From: an uncultured Lentisphaeria bacterium
Lineage (GTDB): Bacteria; Verrucomicrobiota; Lentisphaeria; Victivallales; Victivallaceae
Direction of reading: 5' to 3'
Length of the DNA stretch: 15,521 nucleotides
Assembly: GCA_949298665.1 (NCBI GenBank)
Contig: CASFXO010000403.1
Coordinates: forward strand, 1 to 15,521
Of this stretch, positions 8,168 to 15,201 are shown one piece after another. Both the position numbers and the translations under genes were made by a program. The notes under the pieces are model-generated. The model was given only the letters and a program-made list of their open reading frames with translations, did no database searches and was not told the DNA's origin. Within the stretch, counting starts at the first letter, position 1; each line of letters starts with the position of its first letter.

Positions 8168-8692
8168 TCATGCATCGGCAGTGCCGTCTTCCGGACACAG
8201 CCGTTCCAGTTCCCGCCGGGCTTCCGCCGGACTTTTGAAACGGATGATGCGGCCGGGGAAATCGGCCAGCGCCGCCTCCAGCCGCGGGCGCGTGTCCTGC
8301 GGGAATCGCAGAATGTACCGGAGAAAATCCCAATCCAAACGCTCGGGACAACCGGGCGTCATATCGGGTCGGGCCGTGCCGCGATAACGCCGGAACCGTT
8401 TCCAGACGCGCCGGAGACAGACCAGGCGCGGATAGTCCAGCCAGATCACCGTGTCGGCGTACCGCAGCCGTTCCGGGAGCGTCCGCCGGTAATTGCCGTC
8501 CATGATCCAGGCATCGGTGCGCAGGATCTCGGCGAGCTCTGCATCGAAATGGTCGGGGGACGTCGCCACCCATCCCGGACGCCACCAGAGCCGGTCCAGA
8601 TGGTGCACCGGAAGCCGGAGCCGTTCCCCCAGCCGCCATGCGAACTCCGTTTTTCCCGCGCCGCCGCATCCTATGACGAGAATCCGCTTCAT
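8168..8692 (-). CDS. P-loop NTPase, 'DNA topology modulation protein' (FlaR)/nucleotide kinase-like
   Basis: A 174-residue protein with a Walker A loop GCGGAGKT at residues 8-15 close to the N-terminus. It is followed by the family's WIMDGNYRRT and ADTVIWLDYPR segments and a basic lid-like run (RRVWKRFRRYRG). This is the layout of small adenylate-kinase-like proteins commonly annotated as topology modulation proteins. Their true substrate is unproven and a small-molecule kinase is likely. The start ATG at 8690-8692 overlaps the methyltransferase stop as ATGA and follows a G-rich ribosome site (GGGGAGA), so it is translationally coupled. It is the last gene of the three-gene operon beginning at 10007. 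A longer upstream reading is the methyltransferase gene in another frame. Confidence 0.85.
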   Translation of the reverse strand: MKRILVIGCGGAGKTEFAWRLGERLRLPVHHLDRLWWRPGWVATSPDHFDAELAEILRTDAWIMDGNYRRTLPERLRYADTVIWLDYPRLVCLRRVWKRFRRYRGTARPDMTPGCPERLDWDFLRYILRFPQDTRPRLEAALADFPGRIIRFKSPAEARRELERLCPEDGTADA

Positions 8693-9390
8693 TCTCCCCC
8701 CCTGACCGCCGTCACTTCCGACCGGCATGCCGCAATCACTGCGAATTTTCCACAGCGATACCAGCATTCCACCGGAGCGAAGCCGGAGGCCTTCAGCAGG
8801 GCGATTTCCGTATCGGGCGAACATTCCCGGTCCAGTTTCCGGCGCTCCCGCCAGTGTTCCAGTTCCGCCGGTGAAAGACCGCTCCGTTCCAGCTCCGCCG
8901 TCCAGACCGCGTCCATCCGCCGACTCCATTCCGGTGTCGCGGCACAGAACTGATCGTAGTTGACGAACACCCCGCCCGGCGGCAGCGCGGCGTGGACGGC
9001 GCGGAACAGTGCCGCCTTCCGTTCCGGCTCCAGATGATGGATCGAAAGCGCCGAAACCATCCAGTCGAAAGGCCCCTCCGGCAGCGTCCGGGTGTAGTCC
9101 TCCACCAGAAACCGGAAGTTGGCCAGACCGGCGAAACGTTCGCGCGCGACCTGCAGCATCCCCGGCGCCGCGTCGACCAGCACATATTCCGCCCGCGGAA
9201 AATGCCGGAGATAATACCGGCTCAGCAGTCCGGTCCCCGCCCCCAGATCCAGAATCCGTTCCGGCGCGGGAAAACAGGCGGCGATCAGCGCGGTCGTCCG
9301 GTCGTAAAAGTCGTCAAAGCACGCAATGAATTTTCTCCGCCCGGCGTCGTATTCGCGGGCAATCAGGTCGAACTGTTCCTCCAATGTCAT
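8689..9390 (-). CDS. Class I SAM-dependent methyltransferase
   Basis: A 233-residue protein with the Rossmann-type motif I ILDLGAGTG (residues 46-54), an acidic motif II (VLVDAAP, 70-76), and a post-motif segment FLVEDY. A small-molecule type motif follows, FDWMVSALSIHHL (108-120), then LPPGGVFVNYD, typical of Methyltransf_25/12-like small-molecule methyltransferases. No target-recognition domain is present, so a metabolite or small ligand is more likely than DNA or rRNA. The ATG at 9390 is preferred, with GGAG 9 bases upstream. A GTG at 9396 overlapping the upstream stop is the alternative and would add only two residues. It sits between a nucleotidyltransferase-fold gene and a P-loop kinase-like gene in a tight operon. 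Confidence 0.88.
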   Translation of the reverse strand: MTLEEQFDLIAREYDAGRRKFIACFDDFYDRTTALIAACFPAPERILDLGAGTGLLSRYYLRHFPRAEYVLVDAAPGMLQVARERFAGLANFRFLVEDYTRTLPEGPFDWMVSALSIHHLEPERKAALFRAVHAALPPGGVFVNYDQFCAATPEWSRRMDAVWTAELERSGLSPAELEHWRERRKLDRECSPDTEIALLKASGFAPVECWYRCGKFAVIAACRSEVTAVRGGE

Positions 9391-9392
9391 CT

Positions 9393-10007
9393 TCACGGTC
9401 TCCAGGTGATGATTCCGTTCACGGGGTGCGCGGCGCGCCAGGCGAGAAATTCCGGCCAGGTCCGCACCCCGCCATCCAGCACCGCCTGATAATATTCGAT
9501 CCCATGAATGGATTCCGTTTCGGGCGTCCGGTATTTGAGCTCCAGAATCGCCCGGCGCGTCTCCGGCGTGAGCACTGCCGCAATCCGGGACGCGACCGTT
9601 TCAAAACAGCCGTCGTACCGCGATCCCCGCCGAATCTGAATCAGGTCGATCTGCCAGCACTCCCCCCGGTACTCATACCAGACGTGCCATTCCAGGCACG
9701 CCTCCTCCGTCGCGGCAAGATTCCGGTATTCCAGACGCTTCACGGCGGGATCCGCGCCGAAGCCGCCCATGATCCGGAACCCCGCGGCCGCGTCGAGCGT
9801 GTCCGTATAAACATGCAGATCGATGTCCCGGTGCGTCAGCAGCAGCCCCATCGCGAGGGAACCGACCGGATTTACGCGCGCGCCGACCGCCTCCCAGGCT
9901 TCACGCAGGCCGCTGGAGCGAAGAACCGCCCATGCCTTCCGTTGATTGGCTGCCGCGAGTTTTTCCAGATCGTTTACAGTTTCTGCTGTGGTTTCGTCCA
10001 TGATCAT
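9393..10007 (-). CDS. Nucleotidyltransferase-fold protein of unknown substrate
   Basis: A 204-residue protein. The polymerase-beta-like core is visible as GSLAMGLLLTHRDIDLHV: Gly49-Ser50 followed by Asp61 and Asp63, with a third carboxylate at Asp121 in WQIDLIQIRR. This set of residues is that of the nucleotidyltransferase superfamily, which includes small antibiotic-modifying enzymes and many uncharacterised proteins. The C-terminal part (YRTPETESIHGIEYYQAVL) is conserved-looking and helical. It is the first gene of the operon: its stop lies 2 bases before the methyltransferase ATG (or overlaps the GTG). Two starts are possible, ATG at 10007 or ATG at 10001, and neither has a strong ribosome site. 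Similar sequences are, I believe, sometimes labelled phosphoglycerate mutase family; nothing here supports that. Confidence 0.75.
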   Translation of the reverse strand: MIMDETTAETVNDLEKLAAANQRKAWAVLRSSGLREAWEAVGARVNPVGSLAMGLLLTHRDIDLHVYTDTLDAAAGFRIMGGFGADPAVKRLEYRNLAATEEACLEWHVWYEYRGECWQIDLIQIRRGSRYDGCFETVASRIAAVLTPETRRAILELKYRTPETESIHGIEYYQAVLDGGVRTWPEFLAWRAAHPVNGIITWRP

Positions 10008-10061
10008 CTATGAAAATATTCCAGTCGGCCTGTTTCCGGGAAACCATGCCGTCATCCCTCG

Positions 10062-10084
10062 GGTACATTGCTTCATAATGTACC
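10062..10084. promoter_or_regulatory. 8-base perfect dyad, operator candidate
   Basis: GGTACATT (10062-10069) and AATGTACC (10077-10084) form a perfect inverted repeat with a 7-base centre. This symmetry is typical of a dimeric repressor site. It overlaps the candidate -10 box of the minus-strand operon. The regulator that would bind it is not identified. Confidence 0.5.
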
Positions 10085-10106
10085 GTGTAAAAAAAACATT
10101 TGCAAG
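10078..10106 (-). promoter_or_regulatory. Candidate promoter of the nucleotidyltransferase operon
   Basis: On the minus strand TTGCAA (10101-10106), a 17-base spacer containing T8, then TACATT (10078-10083), match the sigma-70 hexamers at four of six positions each. The -10 hexamer lies inside one arm of the dyad at 10062-10084, so a bound regulator would block it. Confidence 0.4.
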
Positions 10107-10199
10107 AGCCCCCATTGTTCCGGTACCGGGGAAAGACCGGAGAGAATGAACGGGAAAGAGTCGAAAAGACGAAAAAACTCGGTTTCCGTTGCCATACGC

Positions 10200-10228
10200 T
10201 TGCTTTTTGCGCCGGCAACCGGTATGTT
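10200..10228 (+). promoter_or_regulatory. Weak candidate promoter of tpx
   Basis: TTGCTT (10200-10205), a 17-base spacer, then TATGTT (10223-10228). Only three of six and four of six positions match the consensus. The transcription start would fall near 10235, just before the 10244-10264 dyad. Confidence 0.3.
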
Positions 10229-10243
10229 CCAGCAGATGGTCCC

Positions 10244-10264
10244 CATTCCGACTAGGTCGGAATG
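10244..10264. promoter_or_regulatory. 9-base perfect dyad in the tpx leader
   Basis: CATTCCGAC (10244-10252), TAG, then GTCGGAATG (10256-10264). No T-tract follows, so it is not an intrinsic terminator. If the candidate tpx promoter is right, it lies around +10 to +30. It could be an operator for a peroxide-responsive or other regulator, or an RNA stem that affects the leader. Confidence 0.5.
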
Positions 10265-10324
10265 TCCGATGACCATCCTCCGTCTCCGGACCGTGCCCAT
10301 TCAAAACAAGGAGGGAACATCATC

Positions 10325-10834
10325 ATGCCGCACACCACGCTTTTCAACGGAACTCCCGTCTCTCTCGCCGGCGCTCCGGTGCGCCCCGGCGAACCGGCGC
10401 CGGACTTCACGCTGACCGACTCCGACCTGAAGCCGTTCCGGCTGGCGGACGGGAAAGGGAACCGTCTGCTGCTCAACATCTTTCCCAGCATCGACACCCC
10501 CACCTGCGCCAGATCGGTTAGAACCTTCAACCAGCACGCTTCCGAAATGCCCCGGACGCTGGTGCTCTGCATTTCCCGGGACCTGCCCTTCGCCCAGAGC
10601 CGTTTCTGCGGCGCGGAAGGCCTGCAGAACGTCCGGACGCTCTCCGCGTTCCGCCCGCAGTGCCGGTTCGGCGAAGACTACGGTGTTCTGATCACCAGCG
10701 GCCCGCTCGAAGGCCTGTTCGCCCGCGCCGTCGTCATCATTGACGAAAACGGCATCATCCGTTACACCCAGCTGGTGGATGACATCGTCCGGGATCCCGA
10801 TTACGATCGGGCGCTGCGGGAGCTCGCCCGCTGA
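10325..10834 (+). CDS. tpx: Thiol peroxidase, atypical 2-Cys peroxiredoxin (Tpx)
   Basis: A 169-residue enzyme, the usual Tpx length, that reduces peroxides in the cytoplasm using thioredoxin. The N-terminus has the Tpx hallmark TLFNGTPVSLAG followed by PGEPAPDFTLTD. The peroxidatic cysteine is Cys61 in SIDTPTCARSVRTFN, with Thr58 beside it. The resolving cysteine is Cys95 in FAQSRFCGAEGL. Both have the same numbering as E. coli Tpx. Two further cysteines (82 and 113) are extra. The ATG at 10325 is chosen because it begins the family N-terminus and has AAGGAGG 10 bases upstream; an in-frame ATG at 10262 lies inside a dyad and adds a non-conserved tail. It is the only plus-strand gene, alone in its transcript, and is preceded by two dyads that may link it to stress control. 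Confidence 0.97.
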   Translation: MPHTTLFNGTPVSLAGAPVRPGEPAPDFTLTDSDLKPFRLADGKGNRLLLNIFPSIDTPTCARSVRTFNQHASEMPRTLVLCISRDLPFAQSRFCGAEGLQNVRTLSAFRPQCRFGEDYGVLITSGPLEGLFARAVVIIDENGIIRYTQLVDDIVRDPDYDRALRELAR

Positions 10835-10842
10835 AGCGGTTT
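10827..10842 (+). terminator. Short weak terminator-like stem at the tpx stop
   Basis: CCGC-TGAA-GCGG followed by TTTT spans the tpx stop codon. The stem is only four pairs, so it is weak by itself and may act together with the larger hairpins at 10866-10914. Confidence 0.35.
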
Positions 10843-10865
10843 TCCGACGCGGTCAGTCATCGCCG

Positions 10866-10914
10866 CCCGGCGGGGAGGCGCCTGTGCCCGCCGGGACGGA
10901 ACGCGCCTTCCGTC
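10866..10914. terminator. Stacked GC hairpins between convergent genes
   Basis: CCCGGCGGG (10866-10874) pairs with CCCGCCGGG (10887-10895) in a perfect 9-base stem with a 12-base loop. GACGGAA (10895-10901) pairs with TTCCGTC (10908-10914) in a second perfect stem that reaches the stop codon of the minus-strand gene. Neither is followed by a U-tract. A role as a two-way transcription block or 3'-end stabiliser between tpx and the DUF4855-like gene is inferred. Confidence 0.4.
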
Positions 10915-12886
10915 AGGGCTGACGGGCAGTTTCCCGACGCTTGAGCGGCGCGGTGATGCGGTAGCGGATCGCCTCCGTCGGCAGACGCCGTCCGCGACAG
11001 AAAAACTCCACCTCGGAGAGAAACGCCCAGGCGGCCGCTTCTCCTTCCAGCGCCACATGGCGCTGCCGGAGCGGCCGGTCCAGGCGGAACACGAACATCG
11101 ATTCCTGCACCTTTCCGTCGGGCGTGCTCCGGGTGGTCTCCCGTCTGGGGACTCCCGCCATCACCGCCTGTTGCGGCAATGCCCCCCGCCCGCCGGAAAC
11201 TTTTTCCGGCGCCTCCGCGAAGGCGCTCAGCGACAACCGGAGCGGATAGGCGATCGCCGCCCCCGGTTCCCGCCGGGCGTGCACCCGGACCTCGTCCCAC
11301 TCCACGCCCCCGGGACCGAGATCGAACATCACGCCGAGCGGAGCTTTCCGCCAGCCCAGATAGGCGCCCCAGCCGCCGGAAGTCCGGCCGTCAAGCAGCT
11401 TGCGCCCGGCGGCGTTGTCGGGGTACGCGTACACCGCGGCAGATGATGCGGGGGGCGCTTCCTGCTCCGCCTCTTCCGTCTTTCCGGGCGGTACGGCGGG
11501 CGTCACCGCATCGGGCCACACCCCGGTGAGACGCGGCGCCCCGGCTCCCGCCGCCGGAATCATCCGCACCCGCAGCGCCGCCACCTCGGCGAAAACCGGC
11601 AGCGTGACGTTCTGATACCGTCCGTTGCCGGGATCCGCCCCCTTCCGGGCCTGCCACACCAGCGGCTCCCACGCCGCGTCCGGACTCTTCCGGCCTTCCG
11701 CGACGACCCATCCGCGCCAGGGATTTTCCGGCGGTTCCTCCAGCAGCAGATCCAGATAATGCACCGGACGCGCCGATTCCCACGTCATTTCCGCCAGCAC
11801 CTCACCCGATTCGCGGCGGTCGATCCGGACCGCTTCCGCGGGAATCCGCATGTCCTTGCCCGCGATGTAATCGCAGGTCCAGTCGTACACCTGCCGAACC
11901 GCCGGATCCGGCGAAGCGTATTCCTTGAACTCGCTCCCCAGATAATAGGCCGCCGGAATCTGCTGGAATCCCAGACGGCTGCCGGCGTCGTAGGTCTGCC
12001 GGATGATCTCAATGCCTTCCGCGTCGCGCCGGTGGGGGAATTCGATTTCGATTCCGAGCCCCCGGCTGCGGGCCAGATCGGCGCAGAGATCGAGCCGGTT
12101 CCGCCGCGACTTCTTCCCGGAAGAGTACGACGTAAAGGCGTAATTGCTCTGCATCAGCGCGCAGTCGAACCCGAAGTCGCGCCACCGTTCCCAGCCGGCC
12201 GCCCGGAACCAGGGAATCCAGATGAAGCGCAGTCCGCGTTCCTTCAGCATGCCGGAGACGATCTTCAACGTCTGCTCGTCCTTCCGGACGCTCTCGTTCA
12301 TCCAGTAGAAGCCCAGCAGTTTCAATTCCGGATACGCCTGCATTTTCTCCTCGATGGCGCGGATGTACCACTCGGCGACTTTCCGGACGCCTTCCGGATC
12401 GGCGAAACTCTCACTGGTCCCGTCGCCGTCGACATCCCCGAAATCCGTCACCTCCGGATGCATGTAGGGAATGGAAAAAATCACCGTCAGCTGTTGCGGC
12501 AGTTTCCCTCCGAGCTCCTGTTTCAGCTCCAGCGCCGCCCGATGCAGGGCGTCCACTTCCCGTTCCGGCGTGAACCACTGTTCCAGCTGCAGCCGCCAGT
12601 CCTTGAGATGGGTTTTGCCGTTCTCCGTGCGGATGCCGTTCACGTGCAGGTCCAGAAACAGAAAACAGTCAAAAACCCCCTGCGGTTCAAAAGTTCCGGT
12701 CCCGCGCCGGTGCCGGGCGATCATCGGCTTGAATTCCTCCATCCGCCGTGTCTCCCGCTGGTAGATCAGCGCCGCGTGGCGGAAGCCCGCCTCCTCATAC
12801 GTCGGCCAGTCTCCCCGGACGTTCCCTGCCGTCAGCCAGAGCAGCAGCGCCGTTATTCCGTATCCCGCCTGTTTCCATCGTCTCAT
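10913..12886 (-). CDS. Secreted DUF4855-like protein with a C-terminal F5/8C-like domain
   Basis: A 657-residue exported protein. A signal peptide is seen at residues 1-25 (basic start, ITALLLWLTA core, cut near VRG). Residues about 30-335 resemble DUF4855, a TIM-barrel-like family found with polysaccharide-use genes. Conserved-looking acids are Glu198 in FYWMNES and Glu280/Glu282 in GIEIEFPH. A beta-rich middle domain (about 350-458) is followed by a Pro/Glu/Ala linker (462-482) and a region (484-631) with a discoidin or F5/8 type C look (KLLDGRTSGGWGAYLGW). The start has a strong GGAGG ribosome site 6 bases upstream. It appears to be transcribed alone, about 111 bases after mutM and converging on tpx. 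A glycan-active or glycan-binding role is inferred from domain type; no reaction is known for DUF4855 that I can cite. Confidence 0.8.
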   Translation of the reverse strand: MRRWKQAGYGITALLLWLTAGNVRGDWPTYEEAGFRHAALIYQRETRRMEEFKPMIARHRRGTGTFEPQGVFDCFLFLDLHVNGIRTENGKTHLKDWRLQLEQWFTPEREVDALHRAALELKQELGGKLPQQLTVIFSIPYMHPEVTDFGDVDGDGTSESFADPEGVRKVAEWYIRAIEEKMQAYPELKLLGFYWMNESVRKDEQTLKIVSGMLKERGLRFIWIPWFRAAGWERWRDFGFDCALMQSNYAFTSYSSGKKSRRNRLDLCADLARSRGLGIEIEFPHRRDAEGIEIIRQTYDAGSRLGFQQIPAAYYLGSEFKEYASPDPAVRQVYDWTCDYIAGKDMRIPAEAVRIDRRESGEVLAEMTWESARPVHYLDLLLEEPPENPWRGWVVAEGRKSPDAAWEPLVWQARKGADPGNGRYQNVTLPVFAEVAALRVRMIPAAGAGAPRLTGVWPDAVTPAVPPGKTEEAEQEAPPASSAAVYAYPDNAAGRKLLDGRTSGGWGAYLGWRKAPLGVMFDLGPGGVEWDEVRVHARREPGAAIAYPLRLSLSAFAEAPEKVSGGRGALPQQAVMAGVPRRETTRSTPDGKVQESMFVFRLDRPLRQRHVALEGEAAAWAFLSEVEFFCRGRRLPTEAIRYRITAPLKRRETARQP

Positions 12887-12997
12887 TTCCGGCCTCCCCG
12901 CTTTGTGCGCCGGGCAACGGGTCGTTGCAGATTCCGGTGCGAATTTCCGAATGTTTCATCATCCGGTCGGGCAGTGCCCGGACCGGGCATTCCTCTT
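12887..12997. other. 111-base spacer between mutM and the DUF4855-like gene
   Basis: Two perfect small dyads are present: TGCCCG-GAC-CGGGCA (12975-12989), a possible 3'-end stem for mutM without a U-tract, and GCAACG-GGT-CGTTGC (12914-12928), in the leader of the next gene. I could not find a convincing promoter. Confidence 0.45.
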
Positions 12998-13822
12998 CTA
13001 TTGCTGGCAATGCGGGCAGAAGGCGGAACTTCTGCCGCCGAGCCGGACGGTCCGGATCTTCGTCCCGCAAACTTCACAGGGCTGTCCGGCGCGGCCGTAC
13101 ATGCGTAATTCCTGTTCGAACTTCCCTTCCGAGCCGTCCACGTGGCGGTAATCGTGAATGGTGGTCCCGCCCGCGGCGATCGCATTCCGGAGAACCTGCC
13201 GGACCGCGGCGACCAGCGCGCCGCATTCCTTCCGGGTAAGCGATCCCGTCCGGCGCGCCGGGCGCAATCCGGCGGCGAACAGCGCCTCAGTCGCGTAAAT
13301 GTTGCCGACGCCGGTTACGATTTCATTGTTCATCAGAAAGACCTTGAGCGGCCCGGTGCGGCCCCGGGAACGCCGGAAGAAATATGCCGCGTCAAATGCC
13401 TCCGACAACGGCTCCACGCCGAGCGTCGCCAGTTCCGGCGGGTCTTCCCCCGGATGCTCCGGAGAACAGATCTTCAAGACGCTGAACCGCCGGGGACATT
13501 CGAAACGGAAGATCAGATTCTCCTCAAAATAAAGAAAAACATGCTCGTGCTTCCGGCGCGGCACCTCCGCCCCTTCCAGCCGGATCACCCCGGACATGCC
13601 GAGGTGCGCCAGCAGCGTCCGCCCGTCGTCCAGGTCCAGCAGCAGATACCGTCCGCGACGGCGCACCGTCCGCACCGTCCGTCCGGGCAGACCGGCTTCC
13701 GTCAGCGGCGTCAGCGGTTCGCGCATTTTCGGGGAAAAAACCTCCACGCGCGTAATCCGGCGTCCGGTCAGATGCGGGCGCAGCGCCCGCGCCACGGTTT
13801 CCACTTCCGGCAGTTCCGGCAT
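12998..13822 (-). CDS. mutM: Formamidopyrimidine-DNA glycosylase (Fpg/MutM)
   Basis: A 274-residue, full-length bifunctional DNA glycosylase/AP lyase that removes 8-oxoguanine and formamidopyrimidines. MPELPEVETVAR gives the catalytic Pro (N-terminal after Met removal) and Glu. HLGMSG (73-78), the helix-two-turn-helix segment EIVTGVGNIYATEALF (167-182), and a C-terminal zinc finger with Cys249, Cys252, Cys269 and Cys272 are all present. One oddity: the RRGKYLL segment, whose Lys (Lys57 in E. coli) assists 8-oxoguanine excision, reads RRGRYLL, so Arg58 stands at that place. The start at 13822 is fixed by the PELPE motif and overlaps the dgt stop by one base. There is no clear ribosome site of its own, which suggests coupling. 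It is the last gene of an amidohydrolase-dgt-mutM run. Confidence 0.96.
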   Translation of the reverse strand: MPELPEVETVARALRPHLTGRRITRVEVFSPKMREPLTPLTEAGLPGRTVRTVRRRGRYLLLDLDDGRTLLAHLGMSGVIRLEGAEVPRRKHEHVFLYFEENLIFRFECPRRFSVLKICSPEHPGEDPPELATLGVEPLSEAFDAAYFFRRSRGRTGPLKVFLMNNEIVTGVGNIYATEALFAAGLRPARRTGSLTRKECGALVAAVRQVLRNAIAAGGTTIHDYRHVDGSEGKFEQELRMYGRAGQPCEVCGTKIRTVRLGGRSSAFCPHCQQ

Positions 13823-15177
13823 CAGAGGGAAATTCCTTTCAGTTTCTTGAAGAGCGACACGGCATAGGAATCGGTCATGCCGGAAAGATAATCCAGCACA
13901 TACAGCATCCGCAGATACGCGCTCCGCCGCCACTGCGGGTCCTCCGGCGGCGCGTAACGGCCCGGCAGAATCTTGATCAGCCGCCGGGAACGGTAGGAGG
14001 CGGCGGGGCCGCCGTTGAGTTCGATCGCTACTTCGTTCACCGCCGGCACCAGTGCGTCCAGCATCCCGGAGAGCAGCTCGAATCCGGCGGCGATGATGGA
14101 AGCCACCTGAGGCGTGTTGTAAATATCGGGAATGCTCCGGTCCATGATCTTCTTCAACACCGGGGCGGCGGGAATGTAGTCAATCAACGGTTTTTCCAAT
14201 TCTCCCCGCAGCAGCTCCTCCTGCCGGGCGGTGAAGACGGCCACCGCCTGTCGGACCAGTACACCGATCACCTGCGCCCGGAGAAATTCCACCCGTCGCG
14301 CCGCCGTCGCGATTTTCCGCAGATAATCCGGCACCCACTCTTCGCCGATGATCTCCAGAAAGTACGACTCCAGCTCGTCGTAGTCGATCAGTCCCACCAT
14401 GTGGGCGTCCTCGAAATCCACGATCCGGTAGGCGATGTCGTCCGCCGCCTCCACCAGAAACGCCAGCGGATGACGGCAGTAACTGTCCTCGGCGATCCGC
14501 CGCAACCCGACCTTTTCCGCCACCTCCCGGAAAAGCGCCCGGTCCTGCCGGAAGAAATTGAATTTCTTTCCCGCCACCCCGGGCGGCCGCTCCGTCACCA
14601 GCGCCGCCACCGGATACTTGGCGAACGCCCCCAGCGTGGCGCAGGTCAGCTGCATGCCGCCGATCTGATCCGGCATCTGCAGGACGCTGATCACCCGGAA
14701 TCCATGGGCATTGCCTTCGTAGCGTTCGAAGTCGGCGTATTCCTCCGGCGTCATCGCGTCCCGCATCGGCGCGATCGCTTCGGAATGGGTAAACCAGTGC
14801 CGGATGGATTCCTCGCCGCCGTGTCCCAGCGGCGGATTGCCGATGTCGTGCGCCAGCGCCGCCGCCGCCACAATGGCGCCGATGTCGCTGGGCTGCGCCC
14901 CGGCCGTGTCGAATTCGCGGCAGATGAACACGCCCGCCGCCGTACCCAGCGACCGACCGATTGAAGAGGTTTCCAGACAATGCGTCAGACGGGTGCGGAC
15001 ATAATCGTTCTCCGCCAGCGGAAACACCTGAGTCTTGTCCTGCATCCGGCGGAACGCCGAAGAAAAGATGATCCGGTCGAAATCCCGCTGGAACGGCGAC
15101 CGGTCCTGGGTGATTACCGCTCCGTCGTCGCGTCGCCCGAGACGCTGCGGCGAAACCAGATTTTTCCACTCCATCAT
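13822..15177 (-). CDS. dgt: Deoxyguanosinetriphosphate triphosphohydrolase (dGTPase), HD superfamily
   Basis: A 451-residue enzyme that splits dGTP (or, in many relatives, other dNTPs) into deoxynucleoside and triphosphate. The HD metal site is visible: His66 in RTRLTHCLE, His110-Asp111 in ALAHDIGNPPLGHGGE, and Asp246/247 in EAADDIAYRIVDFED. The start region DRSPFQRDFDRIIFSSAFRRMQDKTQV and YEGNAHGFRV are strong family markers. The 450-residue length suits the subfamily. The ATG at 15177 has AAGGAG 8 bases upstream. A GTG at 15180 and an ATG at 15174 are alternatives that differ by one residue. It starts 24 bases after the amidohydrolase stop and overlaps mutM by one base, so it sits in an operon with a guanine-repair enzyme. 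Nucleotide specificity is not readable from this sequence. Confidence 0.95.
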   Translation of the reverse strand: MMEWKNLVSPQRLGRRDDGAVITQDRSPFQRDFDRIIFSSAFRRMQDKTQVFPLAENDYVRTRLTHCLETSSIGRSLGTAAGVFICREFDTAGAQPSDIGAIVAAAALAHDIGNPPLGHGGEESIRHWFTHSEAIAPMRDAMTPEEYADFERYEGNAHGFRVISVLQMPDQIGGMQLTCATLGAFAKYPVAALVTERPPGVAGKKFNFFRQDRALFREVAEKVGLRRIAEDSYCRHPLAFLVEAADDIAYRIVDFEDAHMVGLIDYDELESYFLEIIGEEWVPDYLRKIATAARRVEFLRAQVIGVLVRQAVAVFTARQEELLRGELEKPLIDYIPAAPVLKKIMDRSIPDIYNTPQVASIIAAGFELLSGMLDALVPAVNEVAIELNGGPAASYRSRRLIKILPGRYAPPEDPQWRRSAYLRMLYVLDYLSGMTDSYAVSLFKKLKGISL

Positions 15178-15185
15178 CACCTGCT

Positions 15186-15191
15186 CTCCTT
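15186..15191 (-). promoter_or_regulatory. Ribosome binding site of dgt
   Basis: AAGGAG lies 8 bases before the ATG at 15175-15177 and 5 bases before a GTG at 15178-15180, so it does not fully settle which of the two adjacent starts is used. Confidence 0.6.
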
Positions 15192-15201
15192 CTCCGTTCG
15201 T

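Larger units (their letters stand above)
10008..10324. other. 317-base divergent spacer with two dyads and candidate promoters
   Basis: No credible gene was found on either strand. The spacer holds an 8-base dyad at 10062-10084, a 10-base palindrome CCGGTACCGG at 10120-10129, a 9-base dyad at 10244-10264, and candidate promoters for both flanking genes. It also carries the tpx ribosome site AAGGAGG at 10308-10314. The spacer is long for this otherwise compact window. Confidence 0.6.

Noticed and set aside
10008..10304. A 98-codon minus-strand frame in the divergent spacer
   Set aside because: No ribosome site, no recognisable features, and it covers dyads and promoter-like sequence. Treated as non-coding.
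10262..10324. Longer N-terminus for Tpx from an ATG at 10262
   Set aside because: The added 21 residues are not part of the Tpx family, the ATG lies in a dyad, and the proper ribosome site AAGGAGG is downstream of it.
11759..13108. A 449-codon plus-strand frame across the DUF4855-like gene and the mutM end
   Set aside because: It crosses two real genes and the spacer between them and has low-complexity composition. It is a shadow of codon bias.
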